Assembly: GCA_035691865.1 (NCBI GenBank)
Contig: DASSIM010000023.1
Location: 124,001-188,000 of the forward strand
From: Nitrosopolaris sp035691865
GTDB taxonomy: Archaea; Thermoproteota; Nitrososphaeria; Nitrososphaerales; Nitrososphaeraceae
Reading direction: 5' to 3'
DNA length: 64,000 bases
A program made the translations under genes and the position numbers. The notes below the pieces were generated by a model. That model did no database searches. It saw only the letters and a program-made list of their open reading frames with translations, and was not told the origin of the DNA. Each line of letters opens with the position of its first letter. Position 1 is the stretch's first letter. This document shows, in pieces, positions 17,508 to 26,984 of this stretch.

Positions 17508-18986
17508 TCATGACGAAGTAAAAAACCATTTTGCTATTAATTTCGATTTTGGGTGAAAGCCTAATGACTTCTTTTCCATACCGTATCGGTGGAAGGGCTT
17601 AGTTAAATGCCTATGAGATTTTGGTGTCGGAATATAGAGTCCTGTCAGGAGATTTCTATCCCGAAGCACTGGGATTTTCTTGGCGTTGCCATCCTTGTAG
17701 CGACACCTGTCGCATTGAAATCCCTTGTTCTTTCCTTCTGACTTCATTTTCTTTGCACAGCGTCTGCAGGATGGATTAGTCAGATCGTATGTCTGCACAA
17801 TATTCAAGATAGAAATGTATTCCACATTTAGAACCGGAGGATGACTTTTTGTTGCTTTTCGGACACCACATCCTATCTCGATTTCATCTCCTATTTCCAT
17901 TCGTGAAGCAATATTTGTCAGACCCGTTGGTTCATATACTGCGGCTGAACCTGTAATGCAACCAGAATCCTCAATTCCGAAGAATACATGTCCTCCTTGT
18001 ATCGTTTGAGGTTTTGATATGACCTTACCGCGCACGTAACCTGCCATGTAAACTCTGATAGTTGATAATTTCAATTCATTTTGCAAATGCATATTTGTTC
18101 CTTGATTTGAGCGAAAGACCATATATCCATCCAAGATTTCTTCCTGCTGTAACCATTCTAACGAAGACACGACAACTTCCGGACTTTCACCCCTTATGCC
18201 ACAAAAAACGGGATCTGGACCGTGCGGGGCGATCAACACCCGTCCGTGGTTTTGATCATAATTATTGAAGGTATTCGGAAAAGTTTTCTTATCATACTGA
18301 ATAACTCTAGCCGTATTTATTTGTCTCGTTGTCCCATAGTTCTTGGATTTTCGGTATGCTATAGCCTCAAACGTGTGATCTCCTTCTTGCAAACTACCAA
18401 TTGCAGCTAGCGAGCCTACTATGCCTTGACCATTTCCAAAGGTGAAATGGCGAACGCAAGTTTCTTTTGCTATTTTTTCCGCCTTCTCCTTATTTAGAAT
18501 ATCAAACATTGCAATCCTACTAAAATGCTTGAGCGACTCCGGGACGAGTCCTCCATTTAAAAATGCTAAACCAGGATTTGCACCCATCCCTGTGGCTGAT
18601 TCCTCCTCAATAATTTGTCTTATATCTTGGATTATTTCTTCGTGGTTTCTTGCCATCACTCTTAAACAGACTGCTCCATTCCCACGGGTCTTAAAGGGGA
18701 TATTGGGATTTAGTCTAACCAATAACGGATAGTCGAGGAACTTTGTACCTGGATTCTTTAGTAAATGTCCAGTGATCTTAAATGCGAGATATGTGGTGCA
18801 TTTCCCAAATATTGAGTCTGTGTCATCAAAACCGATGTGAAGAATCTCATTCTGGCTTCTAGTGCAAAGATCGGATACTGGTGTTATAGTAGTCGCGCCT
18901 GTCTTTGACATATCGATCATGTTGCTACGATACGAAATAAGGATTGAGGTGAAAATATCAATTAGCTTCTGTATTAACAGATTCAA
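17508..18986 (-). CDS. tiaS: tRNA(Ile2) 2-agmatinylcytidine synthetase TiaS
   Basis: A 492-residue protein. It matches TiaS, which attaches agmatine to C34 of tRNA-Ile(CAU) so it reads AUA codons, an essential archaeal modification. The N-terminal motif LHIGFDDTDS is diagnostic. The middle holds an OB-fold (VRGKVISKPQTIQGGHVFFG) and the C-terminus a zinc ribbon (CRRCAKK...CDRC). The first ~45 residues before LHIGFD are longer than usual, so a start at an internal Met (MIDMSKTG, 18923) is possible. It lies back to back with the initiator tRNA, ending 8 bases after it on the opposite strand. Confidence 0.94.
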   Translation of the reverse strand: MNLLIQKLIDIFTSILISYRSNMIDMSKTGATTITPVSDLCTRSQNEILHIGFDDTDSIFGKCTTYLAFKITGHLLKNPGTKFLDYPLLVRLNPNIPFKTRGNGAVCLRVMARNHEEIIQDIRQIIEEESATGMGANPGLAFLNGGLVPESLKHFSRIAMFDILNKEKAEKIAKETCVRHFTFGNGQGIVGSLAAIGSLQEGDHTFEAIAYRKSKNYGTTRQINTARVIQYDKKTFPNTFNNYDQNHGRVLIAPHGPDPVFCGIRGESPEVVVSSLEWLQQEEILDGYMVFRSNQGTNMHLQNELKLSTIRVYMAGYVRGKVISKPQTIQGGHVFFGIEDSGCITGSAAVYEPTGLTNIASRMEIGDEIEIGCGVRKATKSHPPVLNVEYISILNIVQTYDLTNPSCRRCAKKMKSEGKNKGFQCDRCRYKDGNAKKIPVLRDRNLLTGLYIPTPKSHRHLTKPFHRYGMEKKSLGFHPKSKLIAKWFFTSS

Positions 18987-19223
18987 AATCTTGTTAACTT
19001 ATTGGGGGATTAATGCGAAGATGTACGTCCTGTCTCTGTGATCCTTCAGAAGGATTTCGTTTTTTATTAGTAGGCAGCCGAACAGATGATTCAATTTTGA
19101 TAGGCTGAAATCGGATTTGAGTATAGAATATAGGGATGCTTGATTTGCCACCTGAATGTATTAATGATTTACCTTTTGCAAAAATTGACTCTTGTTGAAA
19201 AGTATGATCAAAGTCATTCCATT

Positions 19224-19446
19224 TCAATTTCCTTCAAGTTTATGACCAGTCAAGAACAAGCCAACTGCCATCAACCAAAACTTATACCAGTAATGGGAAT
19301 AGATGTAAATCAGGAAATTATCCTACAATTAGTACTATCCCAGCAGCATATACCGGCAACCCAATAAAATGTAAAATCATATTTATTGGATTTTTGTGAG
19401 TGTTTCTTACCGCTTTAGTTAGATTAATGCACATCTGGTTAACCAT
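19224..19446 (-). pseudogene. DUF962/Mpo1-like membrane protein remnant, frameshifted
   Basis: From ATG 19446 the frame reads a short lead, then THKNPINMILHFIGLPVYAA and GIVLIVG before TAA. A +1 frame continues NFLIYIYSHYWYKFWLMAVG and LFLTGHKLEGN. The HxNPxN..H.iG.P start and GH..EG end are typical of the DUF962 family of small membrane proteins (the yeast member Mpo1 is a dioxygenase in lipid breakdown). One base change near 19325 would rejoin the halves. The family name is a motif-based judgement. Confidence 0.5.
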
Positions 19447-19643
19447 TATACTTTGACCTAAATTAATTTTTACGATCTCCAGTACCCAAGGTCCGTTGTG
19501 CTGGCTGAGTTACATAATGAGCGCAGGAGCTGTAAGATAGATGGTTGGATAGGGCTAGTGGTGAGTCACAATAATAACTGGCCAGACTGGCCCGCCGTAT
19601 TCAAGTCTACCTGGTCGAATAAATTGCTGAACAAAGCTAACAT

Positions 19644-19672
19644 TAGTTGCACTACAAAGAGTGGTGCAACTA
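19644..19672. repeat. Strong 12-bp hairpin
   Basis: TAGTTGCACTAC and GTGGTGCAACTA flank the 5-base loop AAAGA; 11 pairs are Watson-Crick and one is a wobble. No T-tract follows, so it is not an obvious terminator. It lies in the 640-base spacer before hisI (19447-20084), where no gene was recognised. It may be a structured RNA or a mobile-element relic. Confidence 0.5.
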
Positions 19673-20084
19673 TGTCTGAACAATGGCAGAACGTATCGTC
19701 AAATTCAAGCATTAATTTGTGCAGAGACTTCTGTTCCAAAATGCTCCATTGCATGGGTAAGTTCAGTTGTATGGTTTTGCTGGTGACCTATTCGCATGGG
19801 TTAGATCCTCACCGGTTGCAATTTAGTTTAATTCGCTCATTCATAACTATTATCTCATGATGTGCCTAATGGTCGGTCTGACCTGTTTGTATATGCATTT
19901 CATAAAAGCCATTCCTCAACTAGACGGAGAAGCGAGTCACAGTAGTGTCAGATGTTTTTCTTGGATTGGAAGTATACGTGGCATTGACGGGAGGAGAATG
20001 CCGAACATCGGATTGCCCTGGCAGTTACTAAACGGTTAGTTTGTTCCGAATCATTTTTAATAACGGACTGGAGATTGTATTCAT

Positions 20085-20423
20085 GTGAAAAAGTCAATAT
20101 CAGATATAGACTTCACGAAACGAAACGGTCTAATCCCTGTGGTTCTTCAGGATAGAAAAACAAGGGATATCCTAATGCTTGCCTATACTAATAAAGAAGC
20201 CCTTGATAATACCTTGAAAACAGGAAATGCTTGGTTTTGGAGCACCTCACGCAGTAGATTATGGATGAAAGGTGAAGAGTCAGGAAATATCCAGCCAGTT
20301 AAGGAAATACGCTTGGATTGTGACTCTGATGCTTTGTTATATGTGGTAGATTCAGAAGTCCCTGTGTGTCATACTGGCAACCGTTCATGCTTCCATAACA
20401 AACTTGTAGATGAAAAAAACTGA
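20085..20423 (+). CDS. hisI: Phosphoribosyl-AMP cyclohydrolase
   Basis: A 112-residue single-domain HisI starting at GTG 20085. It opens the adenine ring of phosphoribosyl-AMP in histidine synthesis. The metal-binding signature includes WSTSRSRLWMKGEESG and the LDCDSDALLY motif, followed by CHTGNRSCF with the two zinc cysteines. No other his gene is in the window, so the pathway is dispersed. Confidence 0.95.
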   Translation: MKKSISDIDFTKRNGLIPVVLQDRKTRDILMLAYTNKEALDNTLKTGNAWFWSTSRSRLWMKGEESGNIQPVKEIRLDCDSDALLYVVDSEVPVCHTGNRSCFHNKLVDEKN

Positions 20424-20544
20424 GTGAACTTACATGAAGTTACTAAAATTTTTATATTAAATCAGTTATTGACTATTATTAGGTACGAAATGAAAATTTA
20501 TTGATAATGATTATTTTTTTTAAAAATTCAGTATTACTAATATT

Positions 20545-21819
20545 GTGATTAGCCAACCTTATCTACTACATTTGGACAAAGTTGATAATCAAAACATGGG
20601 CATTATACAATCGTTACAATGTAGAGAGTGCGGAAAAGAATATGAACCTCAATTTAGATACGTTTGTGAAGAGTGCTTTGGTCCACTTGACGTTATCTAC
20701 AAGTTCCATTCTGGTATAACAAAGGACACCTTTGAATTACGAGAGAAGAGTTACTGGCGTTATTTCGAACTCCTGCCGATTGCAGATAAAAACAATATTG
20801 TGAGTCTAAATGCAGGTTTTACCCCGTTACAGCAAGCTGATAGGCTTGGCTCCCATCTGGGAGGAATGAAGAATTTATTTATTAAAAATGATTCCGTAAA
20901 TCCAACATTTTCATTTAAGGATAGGCCAGCAGGAGTAGCTGTTTCCAGGGCCAAAGAAACCAAATTAAAAGCAGTAGGCTGCGCGTCTACTGGTAACCTA
21001 GCTTCTGCGACTGCTGCTCATGCTGCTAAAGCAGCACTCCCGTGCTACATTTTTGCCCCATCTGATATCGAAAACATAAAGATAGCACAAGCATTATCAT
21101 ATGGAGCTGAATATGTAGCAGTGGATGGAACTTATGACGATGCTAACAGGGTTGCCTCTGTAATCGGCGACTCAAAAGGTATTGGAATAGTCAATATAAA
21201 TATGAGGCCTTATTACGTCGAAGGTTCAAAGACACTCGCTTATGAAGTTGCTGAACAGCTGAATTGGCAGGTTCCAGATAATCTTATCATTCCTGTTGGA
21301 AGTGGAGCAATGTTAAATTCGATTTGCAAAGGATTTGAAGAGCTGCACAACCTCGGATTAATTGATAGCATAGCAAATCTAAAGATCACAGCTGCTCAAC
21401 CACATGGCTGCGCTCCAATAGTCGATGCCTTCAAGAAAAAAAGTGATGAAGTTATACCAGTTGAAAGACCTGACACCATTGCAAAAAGCCTTGCGATAGG
21501 CGATCCCGGAGATGGACTGTATGTACTCAGAAGATTAAGGCAGTACAACGGAATTGCAGAAGAGGCTACCAATGACGAAATTATTGATGGGATACTAATG
21601 TTGGCCAAGACAGAAGGCGTGTTTACAGAACCTGCTGGCGGGGTAGCGGTAGCGGTACTTCAAAAGATGGTTGAAGAAGGTAAAATCGACAAAGATGAAA
21701 AAGTAGTTTGCTATATTACAGGAAATGGGTTAAAAGCTACAGAAGCGATAACAGCTGTGCTTCCAAAACTTAGCGCAGTAAAGCCGGACGTGCAAACAGT
21801 TTTAGCAATGATTAGGTAA
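20545..21819 (+). CDS. thrC: Threonine synthase
   Basis: A 424-residue PLP enzyme that converts O-phosphohomoserine to threonine. It has an N-terminal zinc ribbon (CRECG at 26-30, CEEC at 41-44) found in archaeal threonine synthases. The PLP lysine is Lys125 in NPTFSFKDRP, and the phosphate loop reads PVGSGAM. The annotated start is GTG 20545. ATG 20596 (MGIIQSLQCRECG) gives the usual family N-terminus, but a TTTTTTTTAAAAATT element about 25-30 bases before 20545 would put the transcription start near that GTG. Confidence 0.94.
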   Translation: MISQPYLLHLDKVDNQNMGIIQSLQCRECGKEYEPQFRYVCEECFGPLDVIYKFHSGITKDTFELREKSYWRYFELLPIADKNNIVSLNAGFTPLQQADRLGSHLGGMKNLFIKNDSVNPTFSFKDRPAGVAVSRAKETKLKAVGCASTGNLASATAAHAAKAALPCYIFAPSDIENIKIAQALSYGAEYVAVDGTYDDANRVASVIGDSKGIGIVNINMRPYYVEGSKTLAYEVAEQLNWQVPDNLIIPVGSGAMLNSICKGFEELHNLGLIDSIANLKITAAQPHGCAPIVDAFKKKSDEVIPVERPDTIAKSLAIGDPGDGLYVLRRLRQYNGIAEEATNDEIIDGILMLAKTEGVFTEPAGGVAVAVLQKMVEEGKIDKDEKVVCYITGNGLKATEAITAVLPKLSAVKPDVQTVLAMIR

Positions 21820-21859
21820 ATACATGGTGAATCTACATTGGTTGACATAAATATTCAAA

Positions 21860-23212
21860 ATGGCAAATATTGAATTCATCATTCCATCAGTCCTCAATAA
21901 AGGAACGGGGGAGAAAAAAATTTCATTAGAAGCTCATGACCTACGTGAAGCATTTGCCAAGGTCTCTGATACTTTGGGAGACGATTTTAAACGCAGAGTA
22001 TTTGATCTGAATGGTAAGCCACGCGCCCTGATCAATATTTACATCAACGGCAGGAATATGCGCTTTAACAGTGAGGGAATGTCAACACTACTCAAAGACG
22101 GGGATTCCTTGTATATTTTGCCAGCAGTGGCCGGGGGAGCGGAGCTAACTAACGACGACATGCAACGCTATTCCAGGCAGATTATGCTCGAAGAGATAGG
22201 ATTCGTTGGCATGGAAAAGTTGCGCGATGCAAAGGTTTGTGTGGTCGGGGTCGGAGGGATCGGAAACCCTGTTGTAACTCAATTAGCAGCAATGGGCGTG
22301 GGCAAACTGAAAATAGTTGACAGAGATGTTGTTGAAATTTCGAACCTACATCGGCAACATCTTTACAATGAAGACGACATAGGCAAAGTCAAGGTTGAAG
22401 TGGCCGCAGAGCGCCTAAAAAAAATAAATCCTCATGTTGAAATCGAGGCAATTCCTCTCTCCATTACCAAATACACGGCCAAAAGCATCGTCAAAGGAAT
22501 GGATATCGTAATTGATGCACTTGATAGTGTTGATGCGAGATATGCTCTTAATGACGCATGTATCAAGTACAATATCCCGTTTATCTATGCCGGAGCACTA
22601 GGAATGTTAGGTTCAGTCTGTACTATTTTGCCGAATGAATCTGCATGTTTACGGTGTATATTCCCCGCATTGGCGGAGGAAGACATGCCTACATGTAGTA
22701 CCGAAGGAGTACATCCATCAATACTGTATCTGGTGGCCGGCGTTCAGGTGGCGGAGGCAGTTAAGATTGTTACAGGCCAACATCCTACACTTGCAAACAA
22801 GTTGCTATATATAGACTTGAACGAACTGTCGTTTGACAAGATCCAGATGTTTAGACATAAGGAATGTTCTTCATGTGGATCAAAAAAAGAGAGTGAGAAA
22901 CAAGTTGTTTTACAACAGGAAGAACTGATTATTGAAGAGCTCTGCGGTAGAGACAGAGGCAAGAGAACATATACCGTTAGCCCGTCATCAATACTACCAG
23001 CATCAATCAATCTGACCGGAATAGTGAAGAATGCAGAATCGCTGGGTTATGATGTTAAAATGAGAGGTAATCTAGGGATAACTGCAACTAGTACAAATCC
23101 TAACAGACTATCGATCAGTTTTCTCACAAGCGGCGCTGCAACGATAGTAGGTGCGAAAGACGAAGAGGATGCATTATCTATATACAGAACTTTTGCGAAG
23201 GAAATAAAATGA
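21860..23212 (+). CDS. MoaD/ubiquitin-like domain fused to an E1-like (MoeB/ThiF) enzyme
   Basis: A 450-residue fusion. Residues 1-93 form a ubiquitin-like MoaD/ThiS fold ending LYILPAVAGG (Gly92-Gly93), the motif an E1 adenylates. Residues ~97-340 are the E1 domain, with MQRYSRQIMLEEIGFVGMEK, the ATP loop GVGGIGN (130-136), the Asp of VDRDVVEISNLHRQ, two CxxC zinc pairs (CLRC, CSSC) and a catalytic-Cys-like PTCSTEG. The last ~90 residues form an extra alpha/beta domain without a family I recognise. It should activate a sulfur carrier for molybdopterin, thiamine, tRNA thiolation or protein sampylation. Whether the fused domain is the substrate, in cis or in trans, is unknown. Confidence 0.9.
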   Translation: MANIEFIIPSVLNKGTGEKKISLEAHDLREAFAKVSDTLGDDFKRRVFDLNGKPRALINIYINGRNMRFNSEGMSTLLKDGDSLYILPAVAGGAELTNDDMQRYSRQIMLEEIGFVGMEKLRDAKVCVVGVGGIGNPVVTQLAAMGVGKLKIVDRDVVEISNLHRQHLYNEDDIGKVKVEVAAERLKKINPHVEIEAIPLSITKYTAKSIVKGMDIVIDALDSVDARYALNDACIKYNIPFIYAGALGMLGSVCTILPNESACLRCIFPALAEEDMPTCSTEGVHPSILYLVAGVQVAEAVKIVTGQHPTLANKLLYIDLNELSFDKIQMFRHKECSSCGSKKESEKQVVLQQEELIIEELCGRDRGKRTYTVSPSSILPASINLTGIVKNAESLGYDVKMRGNLGITATSTNPNRLSISFLTSGAATIVGAKDEEDALSIYRTFAKEIK

Positions 23213-23470
23213 TCTCAGGTACTTTTATACGGAATTTGATGCTTACGATATTAAAAAACGAGACCTAAATTAAATTAAGAAGCGTGAGAAAAAATATTAA
23301 TTTTCCTTGACTGTGGAAGAAGTGGAATTAGTCAGAACTGACATTGGGTCGGCAATGTCAGAACATGGTAATAGCATGCAATATGAAAATCCAAGAAATA
23401 CCAATTGGGTACTCTATAACTTAGTAACAGGTGGTCTCTGGCAGTTTGCTGCAGCATCAGTAGTCTCATT

Positions 23471-25051
23471 TTATGATGGGTCGGTTGATACTCCGAGTAT
23501 AGCAGCTACCTTTTTAGCTTCATCTGTAGCAGATAACTGTACATACAATTCCTCTGGTCTGATTACATATTCCTCTTCCAGTGTGTTATCCATTTCACGT
23601 CTAAGAATTAATTCATTTTTAATTGGACTTTTTTCTCTCAATTTTATTATTAGCGGGGCAAAACCCGTTGCTAGTGATTGCAGAAAGGCGATTACTATCT
23701 CTTCATCATAAACTAACAATGGAGAAGATGAGGATAAAGATGAAGATGACGAGGCAGTATTAGTGCTAACCGCTATCGCATCTCTATCGTCTACTCTGAT
23801 TGCAGTAAGCTCAGACGTCGCTACTTTGGGCTTCGAAAGATTCCTTATTTTATCTGCCAAGCTCTTACCGAGGAAGAGGATTTTTGAAATATCTGTAATT
23901 TGTTGAATTTCTTTTTGAAGGAGATTTAATGTACATATTTCCTCGTTCTCAACGTACATGATAGTTGGTAGTTTGCCTTCAGATATTAGCTTGTTGTAGA
24001 TTTCAGCATTTGTGACAAAATGCCCATATTCAAAATATGACAAGCCATAATCGATCCTTATCACTTTGTTACTTAGTTTTGTAGGATCATAAGCAAGCGT
24101 TATAGATAATGCGTTCTCATTTTCTAACTTTGCCTGGACAAGGTAATAATTGTCGCACGAAATGTATTCGGGTTCTTTTTCCGTATGAGCACCTATATCC
24201 GCATTCTTCGTGCCGCTACTATTTCCAGAAACTATCCTAAACGACCTCTTAAATTTTTCAGACATAGGAGTCTTGAAACCAACTGGTATGAGCAGATTGC
24301 TTATTCCCAGATCTGAAACTTTTCGCCTATGACTCCAAAATTCTATAGACGAGCAATCAATTGAGAAAGAATACGAGACGTGAGAGGGATGAACAGCGTC
24401 GCTGTTAGCAGTGTCTCCATGCGAAAGAACTCTGAGTGTGGTTGTGTGGGAGGTGTTATACGGGTTTTCTTTTTCATTATCCATAGAAATCATTAAGACA
24501 TTCATAGAGCCTGAAAGTAGCGTATAAGGTAAATTATCGAGATCCTTCGATAGCCAAGTTCGTAAAAGAATAACTGCATTCTTGTAAGAGCCTATTATCT
24601 TTGATTGAATATAATGTCTATATTTCTCATAATATCCGGAGAATTCGCTTTTGGTATTTGCAAGAGGGCACATTATTGCATTCTTTGATTGGAAAAAAGG
24701 ATCTGCATCTGCATGAGTCGGAAACATTGTGGTTATTATGTCTTCATGATATTTCTTTTGGAACCCATCCAACAATGTTTCAGTTGAAGTTTTAAACTGT
24801 TCAATGTTTGTCAGCATCTCGTTCTGTAAAAGTTCGTAATTTCTGAATACAAGGTGTAACTTTGCAGCATTATTATGAATATGAATAATATTACTCGAGA
24901 CAGACACGAAGTCATTAAGCATATTAATAAAATTCTTGTTTTCGTCAAAGGGCGAGTAATCGCCAAAAAGGTACCTTCCCTGTTTTCCGTTAAAGATACA
25001 ATGAGGACTGTAAACACCCTCTCTGTCAATACCACTTGTCATATAAGACAC
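23471..25051 (-). CDS. Large hypothetical protein, 526 aa
   Basis: A long intact frame that I do not recognise. The start MSYMTSGIDREGVYSPHCIF suggests a catalytic or binding loop with conserved-looking Gly/Asp/Arg. A Ser-rich linker (TASSSSSLSSSSPLLVY, about residues 430-446) separates the main part from a ~70-residue acidic C-terminus. There are no membrane segments or signal peptide. It is convergent with the MoaD-E1 gene and stands alone. It is probably restricted to thaumarchaea, but a database search would be needed. Confidence 0.75.
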   Translation of the reverse strand: MSYMTSGIDREGVYSPHCIFNGKQGRYLFGDYSPFDENKNFINMLNDFVSVSSNIIHIHNNAAKLHLVFRNYELLQNEMLTNIEQFKTSTETLLDGFQKKYHEDIITTMFPTHADADPFFQSKNAIMCPLANTKSEFSGYYEKYRHYIQSKIIGSYKNAVILLRTWLSKDLDNLPYTLLSGSMNVLMISMDNEKENPYNTSHTTTLRVLSHGDTANSDAVHPSHVSYSFSIDCSSIEFWSHRRKVSDLGISNLLIPVGFKTPMSEKFKRSFRIVSGNSSGTKNADIGAHTEKEPEYISCDNYYLVQAKLENENALSITLAYDPTKLSNKVIRIDYGLSYFEYGHFVTNAEIYNKLISEGKLPTIMYVENEEICTLNLLQKEIQQITDISKILFLGKSLADKIRNLSKPKVATSELTAIRVDDRDAIAVSTNTASSSSSLSSSSPLLVYDEEIVIAFLQSLATGFAPLIIKLREKSPIKNELILRREMDNTLEEEYVIRPEELYVQLSATDEAKKVAAILGVSTDPS

Positions 25052-25592
25052 TATAACATAATTCGTTCTAAGTATATGAATGAAAGCTGTTAGCGTCTTT
25101 GAAGTGACTCTATATTATTAATCCATTTTATATTGTGGAATCAACTAATATTAAGCGAAGTATCGAAGTACATTGAATAGGATTACGAGGTAATTGGTAA
25201 ACAATGAGGAAGCGAAGATCGGTTCATAGCGGTTCGCTTTTTGATACTGTCATTATATTACTTAACACCCTGCAATCTTGGGCAAATAGTCCTAACCTCA
25301 CTTCTACTACTATTAGCGCTATTACTAAGAGAAATGCCAGCAATAGTTTCGTGTTTTTACGTTACTCAGGCCTTAAAACGAAGCCGCCGAAGTCTCCTCA
25401 GAAGCCCCTGCCGAGGAGCAAAAAGGCATTTCCAGAGATCATCACATTGTCATAACTGAAAACAAGAACCATCATGCTTAATCGGTATCTATTGTTTCTT
25501 TTGTATGTAATTGAATAGCAGTAGTTTGCCTTGTTCTAGTAAATATAAATACGATAAAGTTTGTTCCTTCGAGATAGCTCCCCTTTGGATTC
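25052..25592. other. Spacer without a recognised gene
   Basis: Open frames of 70-80 codons near 25204-25459 occur on the plus strand, but they overlap each other and have no recognisable motif. I see no promoter or RNA structure that I would defend. Confidence 0.4.
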
Positions 25593-26498
25593 TTACCATT
25601 TTTTGCCTGCAATTTCACGCACGTAGTAGAAAATATATTGCTGTGCATATCCAGAATATTTGCCAAAATAATTCCTAATAATCGCTGAAAGGACTTTATA
25701 TTGATTTACAGTTATTCTTTCAGCCATTCTGAACCTGTTTTCATTTTCATTTAATAGCCAGCGATAATATTTGGCGAGCGCCCTCAAAATCCAGACGTCA
25801 ATAGGGAAAGCATCCAGCTTCTCCAGCGAGAATAATAGGATGCAATCAGCAATTTTGTTGCCAATGCCGTATACTTTCAAGAGTTCTTCTTTTGCGTCAT
25901 GATACCTAATACGAACTAAATAATCTAAATCGAGATTGCCTGACACGATTTGGTTTGCAAGCTCTTTAATTGCCTTGGCTCTATATCCCACGCCGCAAGA
26001 ATGCAACTCGTTAATGGTTGCTTTATTTAGACTGTTGACGGAAGGGAAAGTGTAAAATTCTTTTCCGTCAAATATTACTTTGTACCCAAATTTTTTCGAG
26101 AGGTTCTTGAGCATTTTACGGATCATCAAAATGTTAGTATTACTGGCACATACAAAGGAAAAAACACACTGATAAGGTTCTTGTCGCATCAAACGGAGAC
26201 CAGGATATTTTCTTATTGTTCTAGAGACCAGAGTATCATTTGAAAGAGTCGATAATATTTTCTCAATGTCATCGTCGAGTCTAAAGACTTTTCTCTCCCA
26301 TCCATTGATCTCAGGGTAGGAATAGAATTGGACCCCGTTATTTTTTTTACTATTAATATAGCTACTCTTGTATGTCCATGAGGTAGAAAATTTGATGATA
26401 TGATCTCCATACGTGCCATACCAAGAATTACCTATTTGCTCCCAGAGAAACATTTGGCCGCTGTTGATGCTGATCTCTGGATCAAAAGGTATTGTCAA
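25593..26498 (-). CDS. ogg: 8-oxoguanine DNA glycosylase/AP lyase, OGG1 type
   Basis: A 301-residue protein with the OGG1 plan: an N-terminal TBP-like domain (SGQMFLWEQIG), then the HhH-GPD domain. The catalytic Lys215 is in GIGNKIADCILLF and the Asp234 in AFPIDVW, both matching OGG1 Lys249 and Asp268. It removes 8-oxoguanine opposite C and nicks the abasic site. It follows a small zinc-ribbon gene by 12 bases on the same strand and is likely co-transcribed with it. Confidence 0.94.
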   Translation of the reverse strand: MTIPFDPEISINSGQMFLWEQIGNSWYGTYGDHIIKFSTSWTYKSSYINSKKNNGVQFYSYPEINGWERKVFRLDDDIEKILSTLSNDTLVSRTIRKYPGLRLMRQEPYQCVFSFVCASNTNILMIRKMLKNLSKKFGYKVIFDGKEFYTFPSVNSLNKATINELHSCGVGYRAKAIKELANQIVSGNLDLDYLVRIRYHDAKEELLKVYGIGNKIADCILLFSLEKLDAFPIDVWILRALAKYYRWLLNENENRFRMAERITVNQYKVLSAIIRNYFGKYSGYAQQYIFYYVREIAGKKW

Positions 26499-26510
26499 AA
26501 TTAATGTAAC

Positions 26511-26726
26511 TCAGCCGTATTGAACTTTGTTACTCTCTTCATCTTTTATCTTTTTCAGGTCATTCTGTAAGATTTCAATTGTTTTTGGGATCTCTTTTTC
26601 AGCACAGAAAAGACAGATCTGCTGTAAAGAGAGGGGATATGTAAAGTACTTTTTGTTTAGTGGGATATCTTTCTTGCATGATACACATTTCTTCATCTTG
26701 AACGGATCACTATTCTTGATTATCAA
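26511..26726 (-). CDS. Small zinc-ribbon-like protein upstream of ogg
   Basis: A 71-residue protein with two CxxC pairs (KKCVSCKKDIP and ICLFCAEKEIP), enough for one zinc site, and a C-terminal helix (KTIEILQNDLKKIKDEE). The start could be the internal ATG giving MKKCVSCKK (26696). Its tight placement just before ogg suggests an operon and perhaps a repair-linked or nucleic-acid-binding role, which is inference only. Confidence 0.7.
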   Translation of the reverse strand: MIIKNSDPFKMKKCVSCKKDIPLNKKYFTYPLSLQQICLFCAEKEIPKTIEILQNDLKKIKDEESNKVQYG

Positions 26727-26984
26727 TTGTGATAAAAAAAATATCGTAATTTATAAGTATGATCCCCAGCATATCGCCCCCGGCATATTTGGGTTGGAGC
26801 AATCGGTTCGAATCTATTACCACTTCATTATGGAAATAATAATAAATTTAGTGTTCGCACGAGAATGAGAAAACTTTCGGGAGAATAATGCAGCAGTTTG
26901 GAACGTAGACTTACGTCATTATATCGACAAAGGAAGTTAAAAATGCAGAGTAATGAAATGACGCCGGATAGACATAATATCAAC

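Noticed and set aside
18994..19227. 77-codon minus-strand frame just before tiaS
   Set aside because: It overlaps the tail of the DUF962-like relic in another frame and lacks motifs; more likely non-coding.
19498..19860. 120-codon plus-strand frame before hisI
   Set aside because: It spans a strong hairpin, has no recognisable motif and unnatural Ser/Cys/Trp composition; probably a chance frame.
23307..23711. 134-codon plus-strand frame after the MoaD-E1 gene
   Set aside because: Its second half is antisense to the intact 526-aa gene. The first ~55 codons look somewhat coding, but there is not enough support to call a gene.
26750..26870. tRNA-like T-loop sequence (GGTTCGAAT) downstream of a TATA-like stretch
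   Set aside because: No acceptor or anticodon stem can be paired on either strand.
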